A program made the translations under genes and the position numbers. From Macrostomum hystrix (lineage: Eukaryota > Platyhelminthes > Macrostomidae), in contig CATNEN010000007.1 of NCBI GenBank assembly GCA_950097015.1, positions 6,128,001 to 6,192,000 on the forward strand: a stretch of 64,000 bases of DNA, written 5' to 3'. A model generated the notes under the pieces. That model was not told the origin of the DNA, did not search any database, and saw nothing but the letters and a program-made list of their open reading frames with translations. Numbering within the stretch: the first letter of the stretch is position 1; each line of letters begins with the position of its first letter. Positions 21,634 through 32,717 of this stretch are shown one piece after another.

Positions 21634-24600
21634 TCCCTGACCCCGTTAGTTCACTCCCGCCGTCTAATAGTCTCTTCGCTGGCCGCTGTCAGCATCAATA
21701 TGGCCACTGCGGGTTGTTCCCCATTAAGGTTTGGGCCTGGGATTAAGACTGTGGATTAAGGCTTGGCTATCGCGGCGAATGGAAGAATGGGGAATTAAAA
21801 GCTTTTGACCGCGGAGGCTCTCATTTTTCTTACTCAATTCTTCACGGCCGCGAATGGTCAAGTGAACTGAGCGGCTCACTTTCTAGAGATGATCAGTGAT
21901 CGAAGCTGATGACCTGCTCAAACTTTCTCATTTCTGAATTTTTACTACCGCATCCCCATTTTAAATAATCCTCAATCCTTGAATATCAGTTTCAGAATCC
22001 CCAATCCTCGTACATCCTCATTTCCGAATCCCAAATCCTACATCATCATTTTCAAATCCCTAATCCCACATCATCATTTTCAAATCCCCAATCCTATGTA
22101 CTCATTTCCGAATCCCCGTTTCTATATCCCCATGTCCGAATCCCCAATCCCACATCTTCATTTCAGAATCCCCAATCCTGCATCCTCATTTCCGAATCCC
22201 CATTTCTATATCCTCATGCCCGAACCCCAATCCTACATCCTCATTTTCTAATCCCTAAGCCCACATCAACATTTTCAAACCCCCAATCCTATGTCTTCAT
22301 TTCCGAATCCCCGTTTCTATATCCCCATGTCCGAATCCCCAATCCCACATCTTCATTTCAGAATCCCCAATCCTGCATCCTCATTTCCGAATCCCCATTT
22401 CTATATCCTCATGCCCGAATCCCCAATCCAACATCCTCATTTTCCAATTCCCAATCCCACATCTTCATTTCAGAATCCCCAATCCTGCATCCTCATTTCC
22501 GAATCCCCAATCGCTCACCCGGATCTCGCCCACTCTGCAGGGCGCCCTGCAGTAGGACTGGATGCTGGCGCGGCCCTTCGGCCAGCGGATCAGGGAGCGG
22601 TCGATCACGATCTGGCTTGAGTTGGCTGTCTGGCCGGCCCAGTTGCCGACGTGCATGTACTCGTAATAGTGCGACTGGTTTCCCAGGCTGACCTTCTGGT
22701 AGTTGAGTATCTCGTATCTGCGGTGGAGGGGATCGGGGGCCATTAAATCCGCCATTTATCACACTGTGAGAAAATTATGGGCCTCGGCCAATTCCATGGT
22801 GGGAGTCTGTAGGATGCTCGTCCCAAATCAGTCGGGGTACTCACCTAATTATAGCTGGCGGTCAGAGCTTGGTTTGGGCTGCGAAATTCAAGCGAAATGA
22901 TTTATGATCAAAGACATCTATGATTTGCCGAGTTTTTGCTGCTGTATCCAGCTTGATGCTTTCTTTTAGATAAGGAAGTATTCTTAAAGTAATGTAATCT
23001 TCACTGGTTTCTGCTGCTATGGGTGCTTAAATGTTTAGGTTTTGTTTATCTGTGCCTGTATGATTGTAAGCTAATATTTTATAATCGGTGCCTGAATGAT
23101 AGTCGGTGCCTGGATGATAGTCGGTGCCTGGATGATAGTCGGTGCCTGGATGATAGTCGGTGCCTGGATGATAATCGGTGCCTGGATGATAATCAGTGCC
23201 TGGATGACAATCGGTGCCTGGATGACAATCGGTGCCTGGATGAAAATCGGTGCCTGGATGACAATCGGTGCCTGGATGATAATCGGTGCCTGGATGATAA
23301 TCGGTGCCTGGATGATAATCAGTGCCTGGATGACAATCGGTGCCTGGATGACAATCGGTGCCTGGATGAAAATCGGTGCCTGGATGACAATCGGTGCCTG
23401 GATGATAATCGGTGCCTGGATGATAATCGGTGCCTGGATGATAATCGGTGCCTGGATGATAATCGGTGCCTGGATGATAATCGGTGCCTGGATGATAATC
23501 GGTGCCTGGATGATAATCGGTGCCTGGATGATAATGGGTGCCTGGATGACAATCGGTGCCTGGATGATAATAGGTGCCTGGATGATAATCGGTGCCTGGA
23601 TGATAATCGGTGCCTGGATCATGATCGTTGCCTGGATGATAATCCGTGCCTGGATGATAATCGGTGCCTGGATCATGATCGTTGCCTGGATGATAATCGG
23701 TGCCTGGATGATAATCGGTGCCTGGATCATGATCGGTGCCTGGATGATAATCGGGGCATGTATTATAATCGTGCCTTCGGATGGCTATTTTGTCTGGATG
23801 ATTCAATGGATGTTTGACTCCGTTGACTTTTTGCTCCCAGATGTCCAAAGTTTTAGCCACCTTTAATGTAGGGTGCCTTTCCAAACCAAAAGTACTGCAT
23901 CGGCAGGTGCATAGAAGCTTCTTTTGCCCCCCCAAGTGTGTTCACCTGCCCGGCGGGTCGCCCTTATCGTCGAACGCCAGGCTCTCGTTGGTGTAGGTCA
24001 GAAAGTTGGTCTTCATGAGTTTGTCCAGCAGCAGGGTGCCGTTAACAGGCAGGTAGCCTTTGCAGGGCCCGGCCGCGCCCATGCAGATGTTCAGGTGCAG
24101 GTCGTGCAGTGCGTAGGCCACGGTCCAGGCCGCGTTAACTACTAGGCCAAGTTTGGTGTCCTGCTTGAAGCCCTTGCTCAGGTCCTCGTGGCCTGATATG
24201 GGATTATAGATTAACGGGTGATTTGGGATTATAGATGAACTGGTGATTTGGGATTATATATGAACTGGTGATTTGTGATTTTAGATGAACTGATGATTTG
24301 GGATCGTAGATGAACTGATGATTTGGGATTATAGATGAACTGATGATTTGGGATCATAGATGAACTGGTGATTTGGGATTATATATGAACTGGTGATTTG
24401 GGATTATAGATTAACTGATGATTTGGGATTATAGATGAACTGATGATTTGGGATTATAGATGAACTGATGATTTGGGATCATAGATGAACTGGTGATTTG
24501 GGATTATATATGAACTGGTGATTTGTGATTTTAGATGAACTGATGATTTGGGATTATAGATGAACTGATGATTTGGGATCATAGATGAACTGGTGATTTG

Positions 24601-26599
24601 GGATTATAGATGAACTGATGATTTGGGATCATAGAATAACTGGTGATTTGGGATCATAGATTAATGGTGTTTTGGGATCATAGATGAACTGGTGATATGG
24701 GATTCCATAGTCGCAAAAAAATCAAACTGAATCCTGAAAAGTTCCAGAAAGCTAGAACCCAGAAGTCGAGTTGGCAAAATATGCATATCTGCTATTGTTA
24801 GCATTTGTGTCTGAAGCCAATCAGAGATGTAGAATGAAATCAGCAGAATTTAATTACGCTACAAAATCGAGAGAAGACAGAGAGAGAGGTGAGGACAGAG
24901 TAGGGCAGTTCATCTGAGAAGCTCCGCAATGTCCCTGTTTCTAGATTTTTTGAAACCGACAATTTTTTGGATTATCTTGGATTTTAACCAGGCGAAATGT
25001 TCATATAGCGGAGTCGAGTGTCTACCGTGTCTTATGATCTGCCATAGACAAATGTGAAACATTTATACAGAACGGAAAGAGGTAGATAGAGAGAGATGAC
25101 AAAGAGAAGACACAGCGGAGAGAGGTAGAAATATAGAGATAGACAGAGAGAGGTAGACAGAGAGAGGTAGACAGAGAGAGGTAGACAAATAGAGATAGAC
25201 AGAGAGAGGTAGACAGAGAGAGGTAGACAGAGAGAGGTAGACAAATAGAGATCGACAGAGAGAGGTAGACAGAGAGAGGTAGACAGAGAGAGGTAGACAG
25301 AGAGAGGTAGACAGATAGAGGTAGACAGAGAGAGGTAGACATATAGAGATAGAGAGATATAGACAGAGAGGTAGACAGAGAGATATAGACAGCGGAGAGA
25401 GGTAGACAGAGAGATATAGACAGAGCGGAGAGAGGTAGACAGAGAGATGTAGACAGAGCGGAGAGAGGTAGACAGAGCGGAGAGCGGGAGAGGAGAGCAA
25501 GCTCGTACCTGAGCACATTCGCCTGCCAGGCTCGCCAGTCAGCGAGCAGTTGAATTTCTCTTCCCAGAACTCGCGGAACCAGGGATTGTCCGGGTTGCGA
25601 TCCGGCCGCAGGCCGAACCAGAACTCGTTGAAGTGCGGCACAGGCGGCGAGGTCAGCCTGATGGACAGGGAGCCGACGGCGGCCTCGCTGAATGCTCGCT
25701 GGCCGCTGGCCTGGTCCACAACGTCGCCAAGGACGTCTAGTCGGTCAGCCCAGCCGTCGCTGAAGAAAGTCGGTGGAAAGACGGAAATCTCAACGAGTCT
25801 TTGCGTTTGGCTTGGAGGCAAAGAAATCAGACCTCCCCGGATAAATTAGTCAAAGGCGTCGGACCTCCATGCACAATTTAATCAAAGGGGTCGGAACTCC
25901 AAAAATACATATTAGCCAAAGGGGTCGGACCACCTCAAACATATTAGCCAAAGGGGTCGGACCACCTCAAACATATTAGCCAAAGGGGTCGGACCACCCC
26001 AAACATATTAGCCAAAGGGGTCGGACCACCTCAAACATATTAGCCAAAGGGGTCGGACCAACTCGGACATATGAGCCAAAAGGGTCGGACCACCCCGGAT
26101 ATATGAGTCAATGGGGTCGGACCTGCCTTGAAATACGAATCAAAGGGGTCGGACCTCCCCGGATAAATGAGCCAAAGGGGTCGGACCTCGCCGGACCCGT
26201 GAGACAAAGGGCTCGGACCTCCCTTGATGATTAAACTTAGGACATTTCCTGTCGCCCTATACTTAAGCTATAGAGAAAAGCTCAAAGGTCAACCACGTAG
26301 CAACAGCAGCAGCAACATTCACTTGCAGCATGAATGCTTTGCGTTCCTATCAGAATTGTTATTTAGGTTGATTGACAGGCTGACAAGACAGTGAAGAGTG
26401 TTCTCATCACCCAAGATTTTTTAAGTGCTTTCCGCTCAGAATGGCTCATAATTAGGCATGAGCTGAGCATGAGCAGGAGCAAACAGAGAGGTGACAACCT
26501 GATTTTTCAGACCCTCGCTTAAAACCAAAAAAGGTGCGATTCCTACTCAAAATAGTTGCAAAATCTGGCAGGCCTCATCCTGGCTGCTCAGCTTGGGGA

Positions 26600-26634
<35 letters not shown>

Positions 26635-29600
26635 AAACACTGAGTGGGATCAAATCGGTTGGGAAGCCGCCCGCCATTGCATTCTCCCATCGGCCTAGGC
26701 GGCAGAAGTTGACAAGATTACAGCTCGGTGGGGCCGAATTTTCTTTTCCAGCATGTAATTTCTGTCTTGTCAAGCTGGGCGGCCTCCCCCAGGACGGCCC
26801 CCGCTCCGCCTCCTTAGAAGCGAAGGCAGAACAAGAAGGGCTCTCAGCTCAGCTCGTCCCCGCAGCTCGAGGTGGAGTGCCGCTGCGCCGCTGAAATTTG
26901 TGTCCATGCACCCCCCTCATCATAACTTCTCCAACTCAACTGTGTTTCTCCCTCCGGCCTCCAAGCACCAAGCTCCGGCTCGCGGCCTAGTTCGCGCTGC
27001 ACTTTCTGAGAAGCAGCAGCAACAGCAGCAGCAGCCTCCAGGGACACCGGGGCCCGGTCAGAGAGTCCGAAGGCACTGACTGACGTGAATGAGAGAGAAT
27101 CCCTAACTACACAAAGGTGCTATCAATCACTAAGCAGGAATGGCCTTAGCGGCCAACCGTGTCCCCCATTAGAAGCGGTGCTGGCAGGTGTGCGCAGAGT
27201 GCAGCCTGGCAGACCGGATAGCGCCTGTCTTATTTTATATCTCTTCCATTGATAAGGCTAATTTGTTGCCGGAACATGTTACTTTTCCAAGAAACTCGGA
27301 TTTCTGCATTTCGCATTTCGATTCTAAGATCAGATGCAACCCCTTTGACTAAACAAATGATTTAGTTTACTATGAAACATCCAAACTCCTGGGCAAAAGC
27401 CAGCCCAGTTGTGCATGCAGACTGGGTCCACTTGAAGTCCTTCAATTTGCCGACCCCCAGCCTGGCCAAGAGTTAATCTCAGGCAGGTGTGCGCTGCTTA
27501 ATTAGCGTTTCTCTTTGTAACCCATTTAACCCCACTATTATGTTCTGGGGGAGACCTGTCAGCGCTGCCAGCGCGTCTGCTTCTTTCTGGCTAAGGAAGA
27601 CCAACCGCTGCGCCTTTAATTAAGACAACCCGGATAGTCAGTTCAGGAGAATTGTAATTTCTATTGAAAACAAACCCGCAGAAATTATTTATGTCCACCA
27701 TCAAGCATTATCTCCCCTCTCCACTTCCTGCAGAGGACCCTTTTCTCCTCTGCTTCTACCTCCTGACTTCCCCTTCTCCCTCCTGACCTCCCCTTCACCC
27801 TCCTGACCTCCCCTTCTCCCTCCTGACCTCCCCTTCACCCTCCTGACCTCCCCTTCACCCTCCTGACCTCCCCTTCTCCCCCCTGACCTCCCCTTCTCCC
27901 CCCTGACCTCCCCTTCTCCCTCCTGACCTCCCCTTCTCCCTCCTGACCTCCCTTCTCCCTCCTGACCTCCCCTTCTCCCTCCTGACCTCCCTTCTCCCCC
28001 CTGAACTCCCCTTCACCTCCTGACCTCCCCTCCTCCCTCCTGACCTCCCCTTCACCCTCCTGACCTCCCCTTCACCCTCCTGACCTCCCCTTCTCCCCCC
28101 TGACCTCCCCTTCTCCCTCCTGACCTCCCCTTCTCCCTCCTGACCTTCCCTTCTCCCTCCTGACCTCCCTTCTCCCTTTTGGCCATCCTTGCACCCTTTT
28201 GACCTCCCATTCTCCCTCCTTACATCCGATTCTCCCTCCTGACCTTCCCTTCTCCCTCCTGACCTTCCCTTCTGCCTCCTGACCTCCCCTTCTCCCTCCT
28301 GACCTCCCCTTCTCCCTCTAGACTTCCTCTTCTCCCTCGTCACTTCAGTTTCTGAGCTGGGTAACGCACATGCACTATTAGTGACAATCTAAATTACTAA
28401 TGCTATCTTTTTACCAGTAAGATAGTAAAACACATGGAAAATTTTCAACCTAATTTCTAAACTCGCTGTCAAATGTGAACAAGGCCCACACCAATTATCC
28501 GGCCTTCCGAGGTCGCCAAGGTTGGAAAGTGATGATCTGGGAGGACAGGCGGGAACTAATTATGATCTCGGTAGTGGCTGAGTGCACTTGTTAATCGTCC
28601 TGGCACTCGTGAGTCAAGCCTGAGACAGCTTCATCGTGCTTAAAACAGCTTTGGCTTTGCTGGCCTAGGCACAGGTCTGCTTCCATCAGATAGAGGGGCC
28701 GAGAGCATATTGGTATGAGTTCCGATTTTTATCCAGGAAATTCTCAAATTTCAGTTTCTCAATCTATTAGAATCATGTTCTAAATATCTGAATATCATCC
28801 GAACAGATATTTGAGATCTGGAGTCCCGCAGAAAGCGGAAAGGAGTCGTGCAACTGAAAACGCAGAACAGCTGAAATAACAAATAACAAAAGCTGCATCT
28901 TGCTGTAAAGTCTCGTGAAGCCTCGACAGCTTCCTATCCACACCTGCTGGGCACTAGGGCACTTCTGACAGGCCCGATGACACGGCATCACTTCACACCC
29001 TCATTCCTTCCCATCATCTGAAGGATATCATCGGCTTCATCACTAGCAATGGTCTCAAATACAGTCGCATTTTTTGCTCAAACCACTAGCTAAAAGGAGT
29101 GTCAGATGATTTGTTTTGAATCCCATTATACAGCTTCACCTGCTAAAGTTTCACATTGCCGCGAGTAGATAACACTGGCCAGGTCATGCCTGTGAATTAT
29201 AACTATAATTATAATAATAACAATTGCAGGAGGGCTGCGGGCAATGGCACACCGTTTGGTGCCACCAGACCCGCAGCCAGCGATGAGGCAATTCTGCCCA
29301 TTCCGCTGACTCCTGAGGACACACAGATACTGTACGCAGGCACACACTCACGCAGGTGAGTACATCTGCTCGGACTCTCTCATTGTCAGACATCCCCTTA
29401 TACATTCTCGCCCCCAAATGAATGTGGCGTCGCCACGGAATCGAGATCAGGGACCTTGGTGCAAACGCGTTAACCGCTCAGCCACTCCAATGTGAATATA
29501 CAGGAGTCAAATTAAAAAAATGACATCTCTATATTTGTCTAAAATCCGTTTTTCATGAGTATAGCTGACTGACTCCCAAACACTAAATAGTCTATAATAA

Positions 29601-30737
29601 CTATACATTTTATGACCGCTCTGCACTGGGGGGGGGCGGCCAAAGTTATCTGACAAAAAAGTCAGAGCGCAGTTCACCCTGTTTTATGACATGCGCCTTC
29701 AAAAACTGCATCTGGCTGTGCAGAATTTAACTAATTAAGGAATACAATTAATGCAACAATTTATCCAGGAATTGCCAGACTCACCTGCCGAAGATCACGA
29801 AGCCCTGCTGAGCATAGTTGAGCTCCTTGATGACCTGGAATAGCATCCGGACAGTCTCGCCCTCGCAGAAGCAGAGCACAACCTTGGCCCGCTTCTCGCC
29901 CTCCTCGGACGAGTTGAAGAGGCCGTGGGCCAGCTCCTGGAATTTGGCGAGCGACTCGGAGCTGGCGATGTGCCTCTCCTGGTCGATGCAGATGCTGTGC
30001 TCTCCTCGGTGGTCGTTGTCGATGAGCTCCTTGATCTTTCGGATACCGCCGGCGCCATAGTTGCCTTCGGTGTGGAGAAGAGACACGTAGGTCCAGCCCA
30101 TCTGACGGACGACATCGAACATCGCCGTGGCCTGGAAGGTGTCGGAGGCCACGACCCTGAGGAAGTACTTATAGGCGTCCTTCTTGCTGAGGTCGGTGGA
30201 GGTAGCTGAGTAGCCGATCTGCGGTATCTTGAACAGCTGCAGCAGGTTCTGCACCTGGATGGTGACATCGGAGCCGCCTGGGCCGATCAGTGCGGCGATG
30301 GGCTGGGTGTTGTTGCCGACGTCCTCGCAGGCGCCGGGGCGGCCGCCGCGGTGACCGGCGGAGTGCCGATCGGCGTAGGCCAGGCTGTTGCGAATGAAGT
30401 CAATGCTCTGCTCCAGTGCGATGGGCGCGTACCAGCAGCTGTCGCGAATGTCTAGCCCGATCTTCAGGCCGGGCAGGATCTTCGGATCGTCGTTGATCTC
30501 CCGGATGGTCTTCATCAGCACCTCGACGCGGTGCATGCCGTAGTGCTCGCGCACCCGGCCGCACTTGCGAACGTAGGTGTCCAGCCCCGTCGGGCTCTCG
30601 TGAATCGGGAACAGGGCGCCGACGATGATGTCGCCGGGGAGTCTGGCGATGGCCCGGCGCCTCTCGGCCAGGCCGGCCCGCGGCTGAAGCAGCAACAGCA
30701 GCGGCAGCAGCGGCAGCAGCCGCAGCATTGGCGGCAT
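17601..30737 (-). CDS. GRM1/GRM5-like: group I metabotropic glutamate receptor (mGluR1/5-like), complete
   Basis: Seven exons, listed 3' to 5' on the plus strand: 17601-18321, 18709-19618, 19703-19838, 22519-22717, 23946-24192, 25509-25759 and 29785-30737. They sum to 3417 nt, or 1138 residues plus a stop. The protein has a signal peptide (1-24), a Venus-flytrap glutamate domain (about 34-530), a cysteine-rich domain (about 530-600), seven TM helices (about 605-850) and a long cytoplasmic tail. Recalled mGluR1 glutamate contacts are all kept: Tyr66 and Arg70, the middle Ser of IGPGGSD, YSATS, HTEGNY, the Asp of GSDGWAD and the Lys of QDTKLG. LAGSKKKI-TRKPRF in the second TM loop region is a group I signature; that group couples to Gq. 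The tail ends in TSDL, a class I PDZ-type end like the STL of mGluR1/5. No PPxxF Homer site was seen. The start is the first ATG giving a signal peptide. Confidence 0.95.
18395..18680. repeat. AAAC microsatellite in an mGluR intron
   Basis: Impure (CAAA)n with CTAA and CCAA variants, occupying most of the intron 18322-18708 between the 7TM exon and the tail exon. On the transcribed strand it is a TTTG-rich tract, so it may act as the polypyrimidine-like region for a weak acceptor. Confidence 0.92.
18709..19618 (-). CDS. mGluR exon 6: seven-transmembrane domain
   Basis: 910 nt between CCCGCAG and GTGAGT. It starts CEVIPIDYLHW and covers all seven helices, including AFSCLGMLVTLWVVFI, LVTKTNRIARILAGSKKK, NFNEAKFIGFTMYTTC and FVPIYFGS. 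It ends just after KPEKNSRSAFSTTKEVR, close to the membrane as in mGluR5. Reading through the donor would give a stop at once (TGA at 18705-18707), so splicing is needed to add the tail. Confidence 0.95.
19703..19838 (-). CDS. mGluR exon 5: cysteine-rich domain
   Basis: 136 nt between CACGCAG and GTGAGG. It reads VVATKRKKCCWRCKSCDE and EQCTKCDNGTRPN, with cysteine spacing like the mGluR linker domain that couples the flytrap to the membrane helices. Confidence 0.91.
20660..20935 (-). repeat. tRNA-derived SINE, family 1, best copy
   Basis: On the minus strand. B-box GGTTCGATTCC is at 20864-20874 (reverse). The body contains CAGTCCATGGACTG at 20725 and CCACGCCTCAATTACC. It gives the full family layout of about 250 bp: tRNA head, body, and GTGCAGCC/GCATCTGAAGG region. 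Confidence 0.9.
20940..21412. repeat. 22-bp minisatellite in an mGluR intron
   Basis: About 20 copies of GGTAGAGGGAGGAAGGTTGA plus GC, changing gradually from looser forms (GGTAGATGAAGGAATGTTAAGC) on the left to identical units on the right. Confidence 0.95.
21960..22512. repeat. 27-28-bp degenerate minisatellite abutting an mGluR donor
   Basis: Units such as CATTTCCGAATCCCCAATCC with ATCCTCAT or TTCTATATCC. The blocks 22081-22240 and 22285-22430 are near-copies, so larger units were duplicated. On the receptor strand the array begins six bases after the splice donor at 22518. Confidence 0.93.
22519..22717 (-). CDS. mGluR exon 4
   Basis: 199 nt between CACCGCAG and GTGAGC. It reads YEILNYQ...YYEYMHVGNW and CRAPCRVGEIR, joining the flytrap to the Cys-rich domain (family: CSEPCLKGQIK). 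The donor abuts a tandem array that fills the next intron. Confidence 0.92.
23082..23770. repeat. 18-bp minisatellite in an mGluR intron
   Basis: About 38 copies of GGTGCCTGGATGATAATC with GACAATC, GAAAATC and TCATGATC variants. A block of about 126 bp (variants GACAATC, GACAATC, GAAAATC, GACAATC) appears twice. Several frames on both strands are open only because the unit is 18 bp long. Confidence 0.97.
23946..24192 (-). CDS. mGluR exon 3
   Basis: 247 nt between ATATCAG and GTGAAC. QDTKLGLVVNAAWTVAYALH keeps the Lys that contacts glutamate in mGluR1 (Lys409). It ends DKGDPPG plus a split Arg, aligning with EKGDAPGRYD. There is no long ORF on this stretch; phase and homology support it. Confidence 0.9.
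24199..24705. repeat. 25-bp minisatellite next to an mGluR acceptor
   Basis: About 20 copies of GGGATTATAGATGAACTGAT plus GATTT. It starts within about ten bases of the exon end at 24192, so the acceptor's polypyrimidine tract on the minus strand comes from the array. Confidence 0.95.
25085..25490. repeat. 14-bp purine-rich minisatellite in an mGluR intron
   Basis: About 28 copies of GTAGACAGAGAGAG with variants. On the receptor strand it is pyrimidine-rich (CTCTCTCTGTCTAC) and lies just downstream of the exon 2 donor at 25508. Confidence 0.95.
25509..25759 (-). CDS. mGluR exon 2
   Basis: Between TTCAG and GTACGA, 251 nt. It begins DGWADRLD, completing the conserved GSDGWADR motif, and contains NPWFREFWEEKFNC. 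It ends MCSG with a split Gly codon, matching ICTGN of mGluR1. Confidence 0.92.
25850..26232. repeat. 32-bp minisatellite in the first mGluR intron
   Basis: About 11 copies built on CAAAGGGGTCGGACCACCTC plus AAACATATTAGC. The central copies are nearly identical and the edges diverged, the usual picture for unequal exchange. Confidence 0.95.
26233..27759. other. plain part of the first mGluR intron
   Basis: Contains a CTG run at 26601-26633 and otherwise no recognised feature. Short ORFs around 26556-27047 have no family match. Confidence 0.5.
27760..28340. repeat. 20-bp pyrimidine-rich minisatellite
   Basis: About 29 copies of CTCCCTCCTGACCTCCCCTT with 18-21-bp variants. The opposite strand is a purine tract (GGAGAAGGGGAGGTCAGGAG) in the mGluR pre-mRNA. 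Confidence 0.95.
29195..29490 (-). repeat. SINE, family 2, reference copy
   Basis: Tail side starts with TAATAATAACAATTGCAGGA. The body has GACCCGCAGCCAGCGATGAG and GACTCTCTCATTGTCAGACA. The head, read on the minus strand, has GTGGCTGAGCGGTTAACGCG, an A-box of Ser/Leu-tRNA type. About 290 bp in the first mGluR intron. Confidence 0.87.
29785..30737 (-). CDS. mGluR exon 1: signal peptide and ligand-binding lobe 1
   Basis: ATG at 30735-30737 opens MPPMLRLLPLLPLLLLLQPR, a clear signal peptide. The exon carries GALFPIHE, HYGMHR, DIRDSCW and the HTEGNYGAGG motif, and ends FGS (split Ser) at donor GTGAGT. The reading frame stays open about 30 codons further upstream, but without an ATG. Confidence 0.93.
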
Positions 30738-31360
30738 GGCTGCACTTGCAGTTGCGATAGTCAGAAAACGTGAGATCAAAATCCGGGTGGAAATCCGCCA
30801 AGTGGTCGCCGAGTCAGCAGGCAAGCCATCGTGTGTAGCAACTCTTCAGCGGCTCGTCAGTATGAAGCTTTATTAGGCTGTCCATTGGGCCAAGGCAGAG
30901 ATTAGCCAACCAATGGGAGACCGGGATGATCTGAACAGGACTGCCTAATGAAATGGAAATATCGCATAGCAGCTTCCACACCTGCAGCTATAGAAAACTA
31001 CAGAAGAAAATCACAATAAAAAGGCAATAAAAGCATGGAAACAAGCGGTAGGAAATACAGGACAATGGGGTGCTCTTTCTCAAGCCTTTTTTAGCTTTTT
31101 GAAATTGTGATAAAAATTCTCGGAGAAGCCAGCGACTTCATTTCCTGCTCAGCCACTGGCTCAGGATCTGGCATCGGTAAAGACATTGAAGCTGGGATCT
31201 GGTCTGGATGGAAGAAATGGGATACGGGGACAACGGGAATCAGAGAGATCATGGTCCAAGGTTTGCTGACGAAAGGAAAACTCAGTTTGGCTAGTAAAAG
31301 TACGACAGGAAGACAACTTGGACATTGTGTAGACTGCTCTCACTGCCACAAAACTCCTTG
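30738..31360. other. 5' flank of the mGluR gene
   Basis: Should hold the 5' UTR and promoter of the receptor on the minus strand. No TATA box or other site could be assigned with confidence. Confidence 0.4.
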
Positions 31361-31361
31361 T

Positions 31362-32650
31362 CCAACTCACAACCTTCTTATCAACTCACAACCTTCTTAT
31401 CAATTTCACAACATTCTTATCAAATTCACAACCTTCTTATCAAATTCACAACATTCTTATCAAATTCACAACCTTCTTATCAAATTCACAACCTTCTTAT
31501 CAAATTCACAACCTTCTTATCAAATTCACAACCTTCTTATCAAATTCACAACCTTCTTATCAAATTCACAACCTTCTTATCAAATTCACAACCTTTTTAT
31601 CAATTTCACAACATTATTATCAAATTCAGAACCTTCTTATCAAATCACAACCTTCTTATCAAATTCACAACCTTCTTATCAAATTCACAACCTTCTTATC
31701 AAATTCACAACCTTCTTATCAAATTCACAACCTTCTTATCAAATTCACAACATTCTTATCAAATTCACAACCTTCTTATCAAATTCACAACCTTCTTATC
31801 AAATTCACAACCTTTATATCAATTTCACAACATTATTATCAAATTCAGAACCTTCTTATCAAATCACAACCTTCTTATCAAATTCACAACCTTCTTATCA
31901 AATTCACAACCTTCTTATCAAATTCACAACCTTCTTATCAAATTCACAACCTTCTTATCAAATTCACAACCTTCTTATCAATTTCACAACATTCTTATCA
32001 AATTCAGAACCTTCTTATCAAATCACAACCTTCTTATCAAATTCACAACCTTCTTATCAAATTCACAACCTTCTTATCAAATTCACAACCTTCTTATCAA
32101 ATTCACAACCTTCTTATCAAATTCACAACCTTCTTATCAATTTCACAACATTCTTATCAAATTCAGAACCTTCTTATCAATTCACAACATTCTTACTCAA
32201 TTCACAACCTTCTTATCAAATTCACAACCTTCTTATCAAATTCGCAACCTTCTTACTCAATTCACAACCTTCTTATCAAATTCACAACCTTCTTATCAAT
32301 TTCACAACCTTCTTATCAAATCAGAACCTTCTTATCAATTCACAACCTTCTTATCAATTTCACAACATTCTTATCAAATTCGCAACCTCCTTACTCAATT
32401 CACAGCATTCTTATCAAATTCAGAACCTTCTCATCAATTTCACAACATTCTTATCAAATTCGCAACCTTCTTATCAAATTCGCAACCTTCTTACTCAATT
32501 CACAACATTCTTATCAAATTCACAACATTCTTATCAAATTCACAACATTCTTATCAAATTCACAACATTCTTACTCAATTCACAACATTCTTATCAATTC
32601 GCAACATTCTCATCAAATTCGCAACCTTCTAATCAAATTTTCAGCCTTCT
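31362..32650. repeat. 20-bp minisatellite upstream of mGluR
   Basis: About 64 copies of CAAATTCACAACCTTCTTAT, with CATTC, TCAATTTCAC and TTACTCAATTC variants. A block carrying a shortened CAAATCACAAC unit recurs at about 31643, 31860 and 32017. The 574- and 435-codon ORFs are repeat artefacts. Confidence 0.97.
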
Positions 32651-32717
32651 CGAATTCACAATATTTTCTACTCATCCAAAAGGGCTATTTTTCTCTTCTC
32701 AACCCAAGCCTCTAGAG

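Larger units (their letters stand above)
19839..22518 (-). other. mGluR intron 4 with several repeats
   Basis: 2.7-kb intron. It has a short degenerate array (19925-20050; unit words GCAACCGATATGTATCGAAA), a SINE (20660-20935), a 22-bp array, a CAG run (21602-21631) and a 27-28-bp array reaching the donor. No internal coding exon was recognised. Confidence 0.7.

Noticed and set aside
23023-23935. ORFs of up to 302 codons on both strands
   Set aside because: 18-bp minisatellite inside a well-supported mGluR intron.
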